Positions 1 through 6,348 of a DNA stretch of 11,817 bases are shown here, piece after piece; within the stretch, counting starts at the first letter, position 1, and every line of letters begins with the position of its first letter. The translations under genes were made by a program, and so were the position numbers. The stretch lies in NCBI GenBank assembly GCA_933822405.4, contig CAKOGP040001247.1, positions 5,295 through 17,111 of the forward strand, in the 5' to 3' direction. This DNA comes from Cylindrotheca closterium. Lineage: Eukaryota; Bacillariophyta; Bacillariophyceae; Bacillariales; Bacillariaceae. The notes beneath the pieces are model-generated. The model did no database searches. It was not told the DNA's origin and saw only the letters and a program-made list of their open reading frames with translations.

Positions 1-42
1 CATCGCCAAGGCAGTCTCCTGGTGGCAGAGAGCGTAAATATT

Positions 43-75
43 CGTCAAGTGAAGCGTGGGAAACAACACTTGACG
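43..75. repeat. 9-bp-arm inverted repeat (hairpin)
   Basis: CGTCAAGTG (43-51) and CACTTGACG (67-75) are perfect inverted arms around a 15-nt loop. The hairpin lies downstream of the stop of the minus-strand ORF that ends at 139, so it could form in that transcript's 3' region. The same DNA also reads open in that ORF's frame, so it may simply lie inside former coding sequence. No U-tract follows it, and no function is assigned. Confidence 0.5.
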
Positions 76-138
76 GGCCACTAATTCGAGATCTTCTGCC
101 TGCACGCCGTGACCTAGCGGCAGACGATCTGGGGCCTC

Positions 139-1254
139 TCATGGCCCTGCCGCGGAGCGAGGCGCTCCATGGCCGGCCAAAGAAGGCAACTTAGCAGATC
201 CACTAGTACCGGATTTGCCAGATAGAGAAGGGAGAAAAAATGGGTGTACACCTCCCGGAGATGCCGCTGTCAGAGATGAGAGGCTCTCGTCCTGAGACAC
301 AGCTGTAGTAGTATCACCCTCCATCTGAGTTGTGTCCACCTGGACCTGAGACGTGTTCCGAGAGCGCTGCTTTGGCTGCTGAAAGTGAACAGACGTGCTG
401 GTACAAGTTGACTTAGGGGGCGGCTTACGACCAGCCTTAGACCTGTCAACGCTCCTCTCAGTCGTGGACGTATCCTTGCTTTTCCTCTTTTTTGGTGGCG
501 TAGTGAATTCGGACCGATCTGGAGATACCTCATTGTTTTGAGCAGGTGGCTGCGAGTTGATGGCCAAGTGGTGAGCTGTTTGACGTTGAAAGGCGTCAAG
601 TTGGGCTTGAAGAGCTGCAGTCGCGGCTTTCTGCTGAGCCAGGGCCTGGTCTTTAGCCGCCAAGGCGTTGTCACGAGCTTCAATTTCCACAAAGGCATCC
701 TCCAGTTGTTGTTCACGTTTGTGCATTTCATCAAGCGTCCCTGTGACCGTTTGTCCATTGTCAATATCCTTGGCATTCGCCATATTCATATCGATTGAGA
801 GTTGACCTTGGTAGACATCGGTAGTGTCTTCGATCACATCGTCCAAAAACTCCAGAGCCTCCTCCACCTTGGTCGACTGATCGGAGGCCTCAATAGCGCG
901 TAGCGTGTTGGTGCACCATACCAAACACTTACGACGCGTCGCCTGGATCTCTGATTTGGGAATCCATTTACCCAAGACTCGATCCGCTTGCATATCGGTA
1001 AGTTCACACAGATGATGAATCAAGAACAGAACTATCCCTCTCAACACGTTTCGAGCTAACTGACCGTACTTCTTGCGGCATACAAAGATGTAAGAGCCTT
1101 CCATTTCTCCAGGAAGAATCATCAGGAAGAGTGGTCCTGCCTCATGGCGATCAATATCGTTCTTCAGTTTGCGGTTGGTGGCTTCAGCCAGCTTGCGTTG
1201 TGCCAATCGTGTGAGTCCCGTCGCCATTGCCTTCGCCAAAGACTGGCAGCGCAT
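139..1254 (-). CDS. Unrecognised coiled-coil protein, Gag-like in style, 371 residues
   Basis: I do not recognise the family. Residues 1-40 are basic and helical. Residues 41-125 hold a hydrophobic stretch (about 68-84, too polar for a confident membrane helix) and several Cys/Trp positions. Residues 172-225 form a clear heptad-like coiled coil rich in Glu, Ala, Gln and Leu. Residues 253-260 (PPKKRKSK) resemble a nuclear localisation signal, and the tail from 230 on is Ser/Thr/Pro-rich and probably disordered. The ATG at 1254 is the first in frame, but the frame stays open upstream to 1335, almost to the duplication breakpoint at 1342, so the 5' end may be lost. Beyond the TGA stop the same frame is open to base 1, suggesting a nonsense mutation in a longer gene. 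The single uninterrupted exon, the coiled coil and the retroelement setting suggest a Gag or accessory ORF of another element; this is inference. Confidence 0.55.
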   Translation of the reverse strand: MRCQSLAKAMATGLTRLAQRKLAEATNRKLKNDIDRHEAGPLFLMILPGEMEGSYIFVCRKKYGQLARNVLRGIVLFLIHHLCELTDMQADRVLGKWIPKSEIQATRRKCLVWCTNTLRAIEASDQSTKVEEALEFLDDVIEDTTDVYQGQLSIDMNMANAKDIDNGQTVTGTLDEMHKREQQLEDAFVEIEARDNALAAKDQALAQQKAATAALQAQLDAFQRQTAHHLAINSQPPAQNNEVSPDRSEFTTPPKKRKSKDTSTTERSVDRSKAGRKPPPKSTCTSTSVHFQQPKQRSRNTSQVQVDTTQMEGDTTTAVSQDESLSSLTAASPGGVHPFFLPSLSGKSGTSGSAKLPSLAGHGAPRSAAGP

Positions 1255-1466
1255 CTCGGCACTCCGACTACACCCGACCTTCCGTCTGTAACACCATGAC
1301 GGCCCACCCTGGATACTCCACCAGGCATCCTTCCGTTAGGCACTACACCCTCTCAGAACCGACCGTTCCAACCAACAAATTTCATTTAAAAATTACCCCC
1401 AAAAGTCACTATTCGTTTCCATAACCTACTCACAAATCTCCAGTATTGGCCATTTCATTTGAACCA

Positions 1467-1822
1467 ATGCAGACCTTTCCCCCATGCACCCTTGATGCCA
1501 TCCTCCAGGTTGGTCGTTCTGCTTTGACAACCGTCAAGGACCTACCCCTGGAACTACTAAGGAAAACCTCCTCCTCTCCAACTACTTCCACACTCATATC
1601 GCTAGTGAGTGCAAAAACATCCTCCTCTCCCAAGCGCACGGATTTGCTTACTTTAATGGCGCCGATGGTACCCTCCGGCAAGTCATCTGCGCTAAGCAGG
1701 TCGGCCCAAACTTGCACTGCACATCCGCCAATGATAGCTATGATGTCCCCACCCCAGTTGCCTTTTCTTTAGATGCCCTTGGCAGCAGCGTCATATCTAT
1801 TGCCCGAGACGACCTCGCTTGA
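1467..1822 (+). pseudogene. Gag-like gene, N-terminal part, frameshifted with nonsense codon (copy 1)
   Basis: An ATG at 1467 opens a frame (MQTFPPCTLDAIL...) that reads as a plausible amphipathic N-terminus for about 30 codons. Around 1540-1560 the coherent reading moves to the frame used by the downstream core. That frame then gives a protein-like stretch (NYFHTHIASECKN, HGFAYFNGADG) up to a TGA at 1820-1822, and past the TGA it continues directly into the core ORF. The simplest reading is one ancestral gene with a one-base loss near 1550 and a nonsense change at 1820, possibly CGA to TGA. Copy 2 has the same lesions. An intron is possible, but I saw no compelling splice pair. The product is unrecognised; calling it Gag-like rests on the zinc finger segment downstream. 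Confidence 0.5.
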
Positions 1823-1873
1823 GAATGTCAAGCCCGGCACCTTCATGACGCCCAATACTCTGCCCACACTGCC

Positions 1874-3123
1874 TTGGCCCCTGATAGCACCGACCCGCCC
1901 AAGGACATCCACTGGCCCAGTGGGGACGGAGTGTTCACCAAAGTCAAAAAGTTCTTCCCCATCTACCCTGGTGCCAACATCCCACCAAGCCTTAAGCTAT
2001 CCACCGCCCCACCGTCCAATCTAGAATCCTTCCACCCCCAATTCCGGCTCTGGTACAAGGCAATGAAGTACCTTCACGATCACAATGAGTCCCAGAGCCT
2101 CCATTCCCACGCCCACATCTTCAGCGCCGACACCATCCCAACCGATCGATTTCCAGACAGCGACCTAGCTACGCATCTGACATATTCCCCATCCACCGTC
2201 AGTGCATTTGCAGCTGAGGTCCTCACCTACAAAGCCCTCTTCGAAGAATTCAAACAGCACTTGGCCCTCTCTACTTTAGCATCTACTAATCATGTCACTA
2301 CCCAAGAAGCTCCAGCAGCCCCCCTTCCAGCAGGGGCCCCATTTGATAGCAAACTTTTTGCCCAGATCATGGCCAACGCTCTCAAAGGCGCCAATGCCAG
2401 CACCAAGGAAAAAGATCTGGCCCGCACTTCAGCCAGTGCCAAAGACTCTTTCAGCTTGATTTTTGGCCGAGTCAAACCGGTCATCCAGCTTGACGGCTCC
2501 ACTGTCAACGAATTCCACCCATCCGTCCTCACTGACGACTTTGTCACATTCTTGGAAATCGGTTCGATCAAAGAGGCCCTACGCCACCTCCATGACACCT
2601 TTGCCCACATCACCGATACCCTCACCACTCGGAACAATTACGACCGAAACGTCAACTTCGATATTGCCCTCTTCCAACACGCTACAGTCACTGCCCTCAA
2701 AACATGCAGCTTTGGAGTTCGCCCCCTCACCATGCACCCCTTCTCAGCCTCCTAGCTTGGCTCCCACCGAACAAAAATGATGTCAGGTACACCACTTTCC
2801 TCTCGGAAGGCCGAGACATAATCCGCCAGGAAGCCATGGAAGAAGACAAGTCCAAGCAAGCCGCGAAAAAGACAGACATCTTTGTTCATGGCGACATCAG
2901 TTCTGTCAAAGCTCTGATCAAGATGTTAGCAAATTTCTTTGCCTTTGTCAAATACTGTGTCGAAGACTTTACCTTCGATGACCCCCCATTAATTGTCACA
3001 CTCTTGGAGGATTTCATGAACGCCCTCCACACACCTGCTGCCAAAGATTGGATCCGTTACAATGCCGTAGTCCCACACCTCCCATTGTGTGGGAGCCGCC
3101 AAAAACAAAACGACTCAAAGTAA
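1874..3123 (+). pseudogene. Gag-like core ORF broken by 16-bp deletion (copy 1)
   Basis: The frame is open from 1823, just after the TGA at 1820. A non-ATG start at 1874 is possible, but the first ATG is at 2063. The frame runs to a TAG at 2753-2755. Copy 2 has 16 extra bases here, and their absence from copy 1 at 2740/2741 shifts the frame. Reading resumes in another frame (LLSLLAWLPPNKND...) to a TAA at 3121-3123. The protein is mostly helical, with many aromatic and charged residues and an Ala-rich middle, and it contains no domain I can name. The sense strand is strongly C-rich, especially at third codon positions, unlike the copia remnant beside it. The likely role is structural or nucleic-acid packaging (Gag-like), inferred only from gene order. 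Confidence 0.6.
3071..3094 (+). repeat. 8-bp-stem hairpin in frame overlap (copy 1)
   Basis: TCCCACAC (3071-3078) and GTGTGGGA (3087-3094) pair perfectly around an 8-nt loop. It lies exactly where the Gag-like core frame (ends 3123) overlaps the zinc finger frame (open from 3071). It could be a recoding stimulator or coincidence. Confidence 0.45.
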
Positions 3124-3145
3124 ACTTTGTAATGGCCAACCGATC

Positions 3146-3628
3146 ATGGCAGACACGTTCGTGAACGCTTTCAGTGGAGTCACACAAGCCATCAGCCACA
3201 TCAATCTCTCCATCAGTATGGGCAACCTTGGCCCATACGGCACATGCCCCAACCTGCATGCTATTCTCACTGGAAAACCAACCCCCGCTCCCAAACGTGA
3301 GAGCCCCAATTCCCGTGAATGGCCTGACCCAACCAAACGCGCAAAGCACCCACCTCAAGGAACTCATCCCGGATACCTGATGTATGACGGCCTAGGCCAA
3401 CTTCCAATTGCCCCTTTCAAATGTAAACACCCCATTACCGGCAAACAGGCAGACTTCTGTTCCCATTTCCTATTTGCCAACTACCATTGCAACCGCCCCC
3501 GCTGCCACAATATCCATTACACCAAACAGTTTGCAGCAACTATGGGATCTGCCGACACCCAGGCATTTGAAAAATTCATTGAAAAAACCCCTGGGGTGAC
3601 CCGTTCGGCCCCAAAGCCTCATGGTTAG
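3146..3628 (+). CDS. CCCH-type zinc finger segment of Gag-like protein (copy 1)
   Basis: The first ATG is at 3146, but the frame is open from 3071 and overlaps the end of the core ORF in the -2/+1 frame, so this is probably the C-terminal half of the same ancestral protein. It contains a cluster C-x9-C-x4-C-x3-H (C105, C115, C120, H124 counting from the ATG; bases 3458-3517) in the context FCSHFLFANYHC / RPRCHNIH. This matches the general CCCH zinc finger spacing (C-x6-14-C-x4-5-C-x3-H) and not the retroviral CCHC knuckle. A basic, proline-rich linker (PTPAPKRESPNS, PTKRAKHPPQ) precedes it. Zinc fingers at the C-terminal end of Gag proteins bind template RNA, and that is the most likely role here. 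It ends at a TAG. Copy 2 is identical at 8166-8648. Confidence 0.55.
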   Translation: MADTFVNAFSGVTQAISHINLSISMGNLGPYGTCPNLHAILTGKPTPAPKRESPNSREWPDPTKRAKHPPQGTHPGYLMYDGLGQLPIAPFKCKHPITGKQADFCSHFLFANYHCNRPRCHNIHYTKQFAATMGSADTQAFEKFIEKTPGVTRSAPKPHG

Positions 3629-3756
3629 TTCCACCAACTCCATTACTTAAACACCATTCAACCCGTCAGTGACTTACTTTCCACTTCCTTCCTGAGTGCT
3701 CTACATGCATCATCCCTCACCCAAGCAGCCTCGTTTACCAACTGACCCAGCCACCA

Positions 3757-4331
3757 ATGTCGAACCAACCCAACCTGCTCCACATTTCCACCTCCACCCC
3801 TCCACCGAGCCAACCTTCGGCAACGCCCTCAGCACACCACCGGTCCGCCCTGCCTCCCAATTCCCAGTACTACCAATTCACTGACGCAGAGCAAGAAAAA
3901 TTTGGAGAGCTCCTTGAAGTCTCCGTCCAAGGTCGTCCGTCTACCCCATCCATGACCAAACGCGACCGCGAGGCCTGGGCAGCCACCAAACTCCCATCCC
4001 CGGTTTTTCTTGCCGTCAATTCTCCGCATGGTAAGGACAGCCTGGACAGGTGGTTCAGTACAGAGCATAAGTTTGAACATACCTGGATATTTTTGCTGAA
4101 GAGCCGCTACCCTGGTACCTGAGCCAGACCGACCTTGCAACCCTCTTCCACGTGTGCCCATCCATCCATCTCCTCTCCCTTCTCATCCAAGAACACCGCT
4201 TTGTGGACTTCCGACCCCTCCAACAACCCATACCACCGAATCTGACCCCCAGCGTTGCCATGCATCGGTGGAGCCGCATGTTCACCGCATGCTTACTCCA
4301 CTATGACCTCAGCATTGACAGAAATAAATGA
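3757..4331 (+). pseudogene. Start of downstream ORF, frameshifted and cut by copia LTR (copy 1)
   Basis: From the ATG at 3757 the frame encodes a Pro/Ser-rich head (residues 1-45), then a charged segment (FTDAEQEKFGELLEV, MTKRDREAWAATK), and stops at 4122. The adjacent frame is open from 4077 and gives protein-like sequence (WYLSQTDLATLFHV, HRWSRMFTACLLHYDLS) up to 4315, suggesting a one-base loss near the T run at 4088-4092. Coding sense ends where the LTR begins at 4316; the last codons and the TGA at 4329-4331 come from the LTR. A W..+F..CL.HYD pattern near the break reminds me of the N-terminal part of some diatom retroelement polymerase ORFs, but this is weak memory and not a domain match. 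The reverse transcriptase that might follow is absent here. Confidence 0.45.
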
Positions 4332-4603
4332 GTATAGACTATAAGCCTATAGTTGACTAGTTCCTACAAGTTGATCGATATCAATCCAAGTAAAAAGCAT
4401 GCAGTGAGAAAAGCGATGATCCATCACTTTTCCATGCAAATCCTATGATTTGTCAGAGAACTGCTGACTCAGTTCTTTTCTACGCTAAATTAATGGCGTG
4501 TAACAGTTTGCACACGTGTGATGCGTGCGGCGCACAGGCTACACTTCAACCTGGGAATCCTATAGGTTGAGTCACAAGTCCCGTTCCTGTTAGAATTCTG
4601 TCA
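4316..4603 (-). mobile_element. Copia LTR (3' LTR of minus-strand element), copy 1
   Basis: Read on the minus strand, the segment starts TGACAGAATTC and ends TTCTGTCA, giving 8-bp terminal inverted repeats (4316-4323 and 4596-4603) with the canonical TG...CA ends. It is 288 bp long. Directly upstream on the minus strand is a short polypurine tract, and upstream of that is the stop codon of the copia pol remnant, as expected for a 3' LTR. AGCAT at 4311-4315 is a candidate for one half of a 5-bp target site duplication. The partner 5' LTR is not in the window, so the boundaries rest on the inverted repeats and context. Confidence 0.75.
4457..4476. promoter_or_regulatory. LTR hairpin with AP-1/Gcn4-like site (copy 1)
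   Basis: AGAACTG (4457-4463) and CAGTTCT (4470-4476) are perfect 7-bp arms around a 6-nt loop, and the loop plus right arm contains TGACTCA (4465-4471), the bZIP consensus. A perfect 10-bp palindrome CACACGTGTG with an E-box/G-box core lies nearby at 4511-4520. Both are plausible transcription factor sites in the LTR, known here only by sequence match. Confidence 0.35.
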
Positions 4604-4612
4604 CTCCCCAAA
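4604..4612 (-). other. Polypurine tract before the copia 3' LTR (copy 1)
   Basis: The minus strand reads TTTGGGGAG immediately before the LTR's TGACAG. This position and content fit the plus-strand DNA primer of LTR retrotransposons. The tract is short (six purines), and the call rests on position. Confidence 0.55.
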
Positions 4613-4629
4613 TGGGATGAAGTGAGGAC

Positions 4630-5742
4630 CTAGTCCTCTCGTTCAGCAGTATCCCCAGACCAGAACATTAGAGTCAGTAGTAGTGTCCAGATTTGCTGAT
4701 CACCCCAATGTTTGCTGAGAATATCAGCTGGGTTGAGAGCACTGTCAATGTGGATAATAGATAGCATGTTAGCTGCTACTGCTTCTCTCACACGGTGGAA
4801 TGACAATGCAACATCTTGATTGTGTAGCTTCGCTTCAGGTAGGGAAGAACTGTTCATGACAGATTCATTGTCACCAGACATGTAGCTTTGACCTCTGATC
4901 GACACACCAAGGTACCTCAAGGTTTGTTGGAGATCCATGATCTGTTTGGCACAGGTTTGAGTGGCTACAGGCTCAGAATCATAAGTAGCAGTCTCAACAG
5001 TTGGCTGCTCCTTAGATAAGAAATCAATTGAGGTTCCATTCAACATACACTTTGGTGAAGTAGTGTGTAGCAATCTCAGCTTGACTTGATTGGATGGACA
5101 AAGAAGTTTCTTCTTGTCCTTGACTATATTTCCAAGAGGTTTACAACCTTGACTTTCCAACAGGTTGTGATTTCTGGCATGTATAGTGTAGGTCACTGAG
5201 TCATCGGCTCCAGTGATGCTCAGTGCTTCTGGAGTATTCTCCCCATGTTTCCATCCAATGGCCATACAAAAGGTCAGACCCAGGTAAGAAGGGTGTTCAA
5301 GTCGAATGTAGTGATGGCAGCATACAACCCACTTGAGATTCCAAACAATGGGGGTGTCTGCGTCAATTTCTGACCACTTGTGGATGTTACGGTAAGCCAT
5401 GACACGTTCATATTCACCTTTGTCAATGTTCAGGCATAGTTGAATATGTGCAGGCTCAATGTCCTTGTTGCGGTTGTGCTTGTAGTTAAGCTCAACAATC
5501 TTGGCACGTCGAACATAACTTTCATCTGGTGAGAGAAGGAAAGTTTGTCCAATGAGGTCCCAATTTCCTAGCAGAACGTCTTCTATATCTGATTCATCCT
5601 CACTAGAATAAACAACGGTCTTAATGGTCTGATTGTCACTGGATTTGATTTTTGTAGGGGGTGCCAACTCCTCCCCATCAGATAGATCAATTGAGGTGAT
5701 TATTGTAGGGAGCGTGAGTTCCTCCCCATCAGGTAGATCAAG
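4630..5742 (-). pseudogene. Copia pol remnant, 5'-truncated and lacking reverse transcriptase (copy 1)
   Basis: The frame is open from the duplication breakpoint at 5742 to a TAG at 4630-4632. Numbered from 5667 (345 residues): 33-60 (GNWDLIGQTFLLSP) and 108-175 (IVWNLKW, HPSYLG, GADDSVTY) match the region just before reverse transcriptase in diatom copia Pol. Residues 217-345 match the end of RNase H, with Glu225 in VETATYDSE, Asp266 in SGDNESV and Asp315 in NPADILSKHWG. Nothing of the RT palm (no YxDD) lies between; the join is at residues 216/217 (base 5019/5020). The first RNase H Asp is also gone, so no enzyme activity is expected. There is no ATG near the truncated 5' end, and upstream of 5742 the frame soon meets a TAA. 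Versus copy 2 it has Asp27 for Gly, Ala103 for Thr and Cys175 for Phe. Confidence 0.85.
5638..5739 (-). repeat. Two 51-bp tandem repeats in copia pol (copy 1)
   Basis: On the minus strand two consecutive 51-nt units (5739-5689 and 5688-5638) each begin GATCTAYCTGATGGGGAGGA and end ..CCCTACA.. followed by ATC. They encode DLPDGEELTLP and DLSDGEELAPP type units in frame. The duplication breakpoint lies 3 bp beyond the first unit. Confidence 0.8.
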
Positions 5743-5758
5743 TAATCCTACGGATTAC
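5742..5758. repeat. Inverted repeat at copy 1 right breakpoint
   Basis: GTAATCC (5742-5748) and GGATTAC (5752-5758) are perfect arms around a 3-nt loop. The palindrome starts on the last base shared by the two copies, so it marks the breakpoint exactly. Confidence 0.6.
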
Positions 5759-6093
5759 CAGGCGCCGCCTCCACTTCATGACTCGATATCTAGCGTGATT
5801 GGCATAGGATGATTGCATACTACGAATTTGTACCAAACAAGATTATGCCAGTCCTCCATACGTAAGTAAGAGATGTAGGTTTGGCATCGTAAGCTTGGTA
5901 ACTAGAATTAGGGACCGGATTTGGAAACGGGAATCGAAGATTCGACTCAATGGATGCAAACGTGACACAAAGTTGGGACCTGGATGGTACCGAGCATTTG
6001 GTGCAGAAGAGATAAATCAGGCCAAGGAATGTTATGCGATCGCTTCCGGATGAAACGGAAGAAAGGGCCAAGACACTTGCGAGTGCATGGAGT

Positions 6094-6121
6094 GGGGGGG
6101 AAAAAAAGAAAAAAAGAAAAA
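6094..6121 (+). repeat. Purine tract G7-A7-G-A7-G-A5
   Basis: Twenty-eight consecutive purines: seven G, then A runs broken by single Gs. It could be a polypurine tract of a lost retroelement, a decayed poly(A), or a nucleosome-excluding promoter element. The TATA box about 20 bp downstream favours the last. Confidence 0.6.
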
Positions 6122-6169
6122 TTGTGGATGGCTGGTGCATCATATAAAAGGGAGTAGAAAAATTGTGGA
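6115..6169 (+). promoter_or_regulatory. Possible core promoter: TATA box between 14-bp direct repeats
   Basis: TATAAAAG at 6143-6150 is a strong TATA box match. It is flanked by two exact copies of AGAAAAATTGTGGA, at 6115-6128 and 6156-6169. A second weaker TATATAAG occurs near 6185. Together with the purine tract this resembles a core promoter reading rightwards, but any native gene downstream would have been replaced by the inverted Gag-like scrap and repeat copy 2. There is no transcript evidence. Confidence 0.35.
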
Positions 6170-6220
6170 AGGTAGCAAGGTAGTTATATAAGAAATGTAG
6201 TTGCATTGATCATGGTGATT

Positions 6221-6242
6221 GCATCATTTTGTTGCATGATGC
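6221..6242. repeat. Hairpin at the inverted-fragment boundary
   Basis: GCATCAT (6221-6227) and ATGATGC (6236-6242) are perfect 7-bp arms around an 8-nt loop. The right arm spans base 6238, where the inverted Gag-like fragment begins. Confidence 0.55.
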
Positions 6243-6348
6243 GTAGCCAGGTCGCTGTCTGGAAATCGATCGGTTGGGATGGTGTCGGCGCTGAAGATGT
6301 GGGCGTGGGAATGGAGGCTCTGGGACTCATTGTGATCGTGAAGGTACT
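6238..6348 (-). pseudogene. Inverted 111-bp fragment of the Gag-like gene
   Basis: This is the reverse complement of 2067-2177 (and of 7071-7181), identical except for C at 6248, where the complement would give T. It carries codons for the stretch just after the first in-frame ATG of the Gag-like core. Its right end overlaps the first 3 bases (ACT, 6346-6348) of repeat copy 2, which is a microhomology junction. The fragment is too short to encode anything and is a rearrangement scar. Confidence 0.95.

Larger units (their letters stand above)
1342..5742. repeat. Large direct repeat, copy 1 (4401 bp)
   Basis: This block recurs at 6346-10762 in the same orientation. It begins at ACTACACCCTC and ends at GGTAGATCAAG. 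Line-by-line reading shows a constant offset of 5004 up to 2740 and 5020 from 2741, caused by 16 bases missing in copy 1. From 1342 to 5143 I find no substitutions. From 5144 to 5713 there are six: 5144, 5203, 5361, 5503, 5588 and 5713. The ends lack TG...CA termini and the unit contains two oppositely oriented retroelement remnants, so it is a segmental duplication and not a pair of LTRs. Confidence 0.97.
5743..6237. other. Unique spacer between the repeat copies
   Basis: This 495-bp stretch matches nothing else in the window by eye. It has no convincing gene. The longest frame (minus, 6206-5820, 128 codons) reads through a poly-pyrimidine tract as Phe-rich low-complexity sequence and looks fortuitous. 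Visible landmarks are an 8-bp palindrome GCGATCGC (6036-6043), a small inverted repeat CTTCCG/CGGAAG (6043-6048 and 6056-6061), a purine tract (6094-6121) and TATA boxes (6143 and about 6184). It may be host DNA with promoter features, or a piece of another element. Confidence 0.5.

Noticed and set aside
270..776. Minus-strand 168-codon frame overlapping the coiled-coil ORF
   Set aside because: It is Arg/Leu-rich and out of frame with the longer ORF, whose coiled coil and disordered tail are more protein-like.
1430..1717. Minus-strand 95-codon frame opposite the Gag-like N-terminal part (also 6434-6721)
   Set aside because: The plus strand carries the coherent reading here; its C-rich composition creates long antisense frames by chance.
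139..1822. TGA reassigned as a sense codon
   Set aside because: Tryptophan is encoded by TGG throughout, only isolated TGAs interrupt decayed ORFs, and ordinary nonsense mutation explains them.
3829..4161. Minus-strand frames of 110 and 76 codons opposite the downstream plus ORF (also 8849-9181)
   Set aside because: They are Gly/Arg/Trp-rich shadows of the Pro/Ser-rich plus strand, with no recognisable features.
4332..4629. A non-coding RNA gene in the gap between the opposed ORFs
   Set aside because: The hairpins and palindromes there lie in a segment fully explained as a copia LTR and polypurine tract.
5920..5970. tRNA-like T-arm pattern (GAATC GAA GATTC)
   Set aside because: No acceptor, D or anticodon arms can be built around it.
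5820..6206. 128-codon minus-strand frame in the spacer
   Set aside because: It is Phe- and Ser-rich because it crosses the purine tract, has no motif, and overlaps promoter-like DNA; it looks fortuitous.
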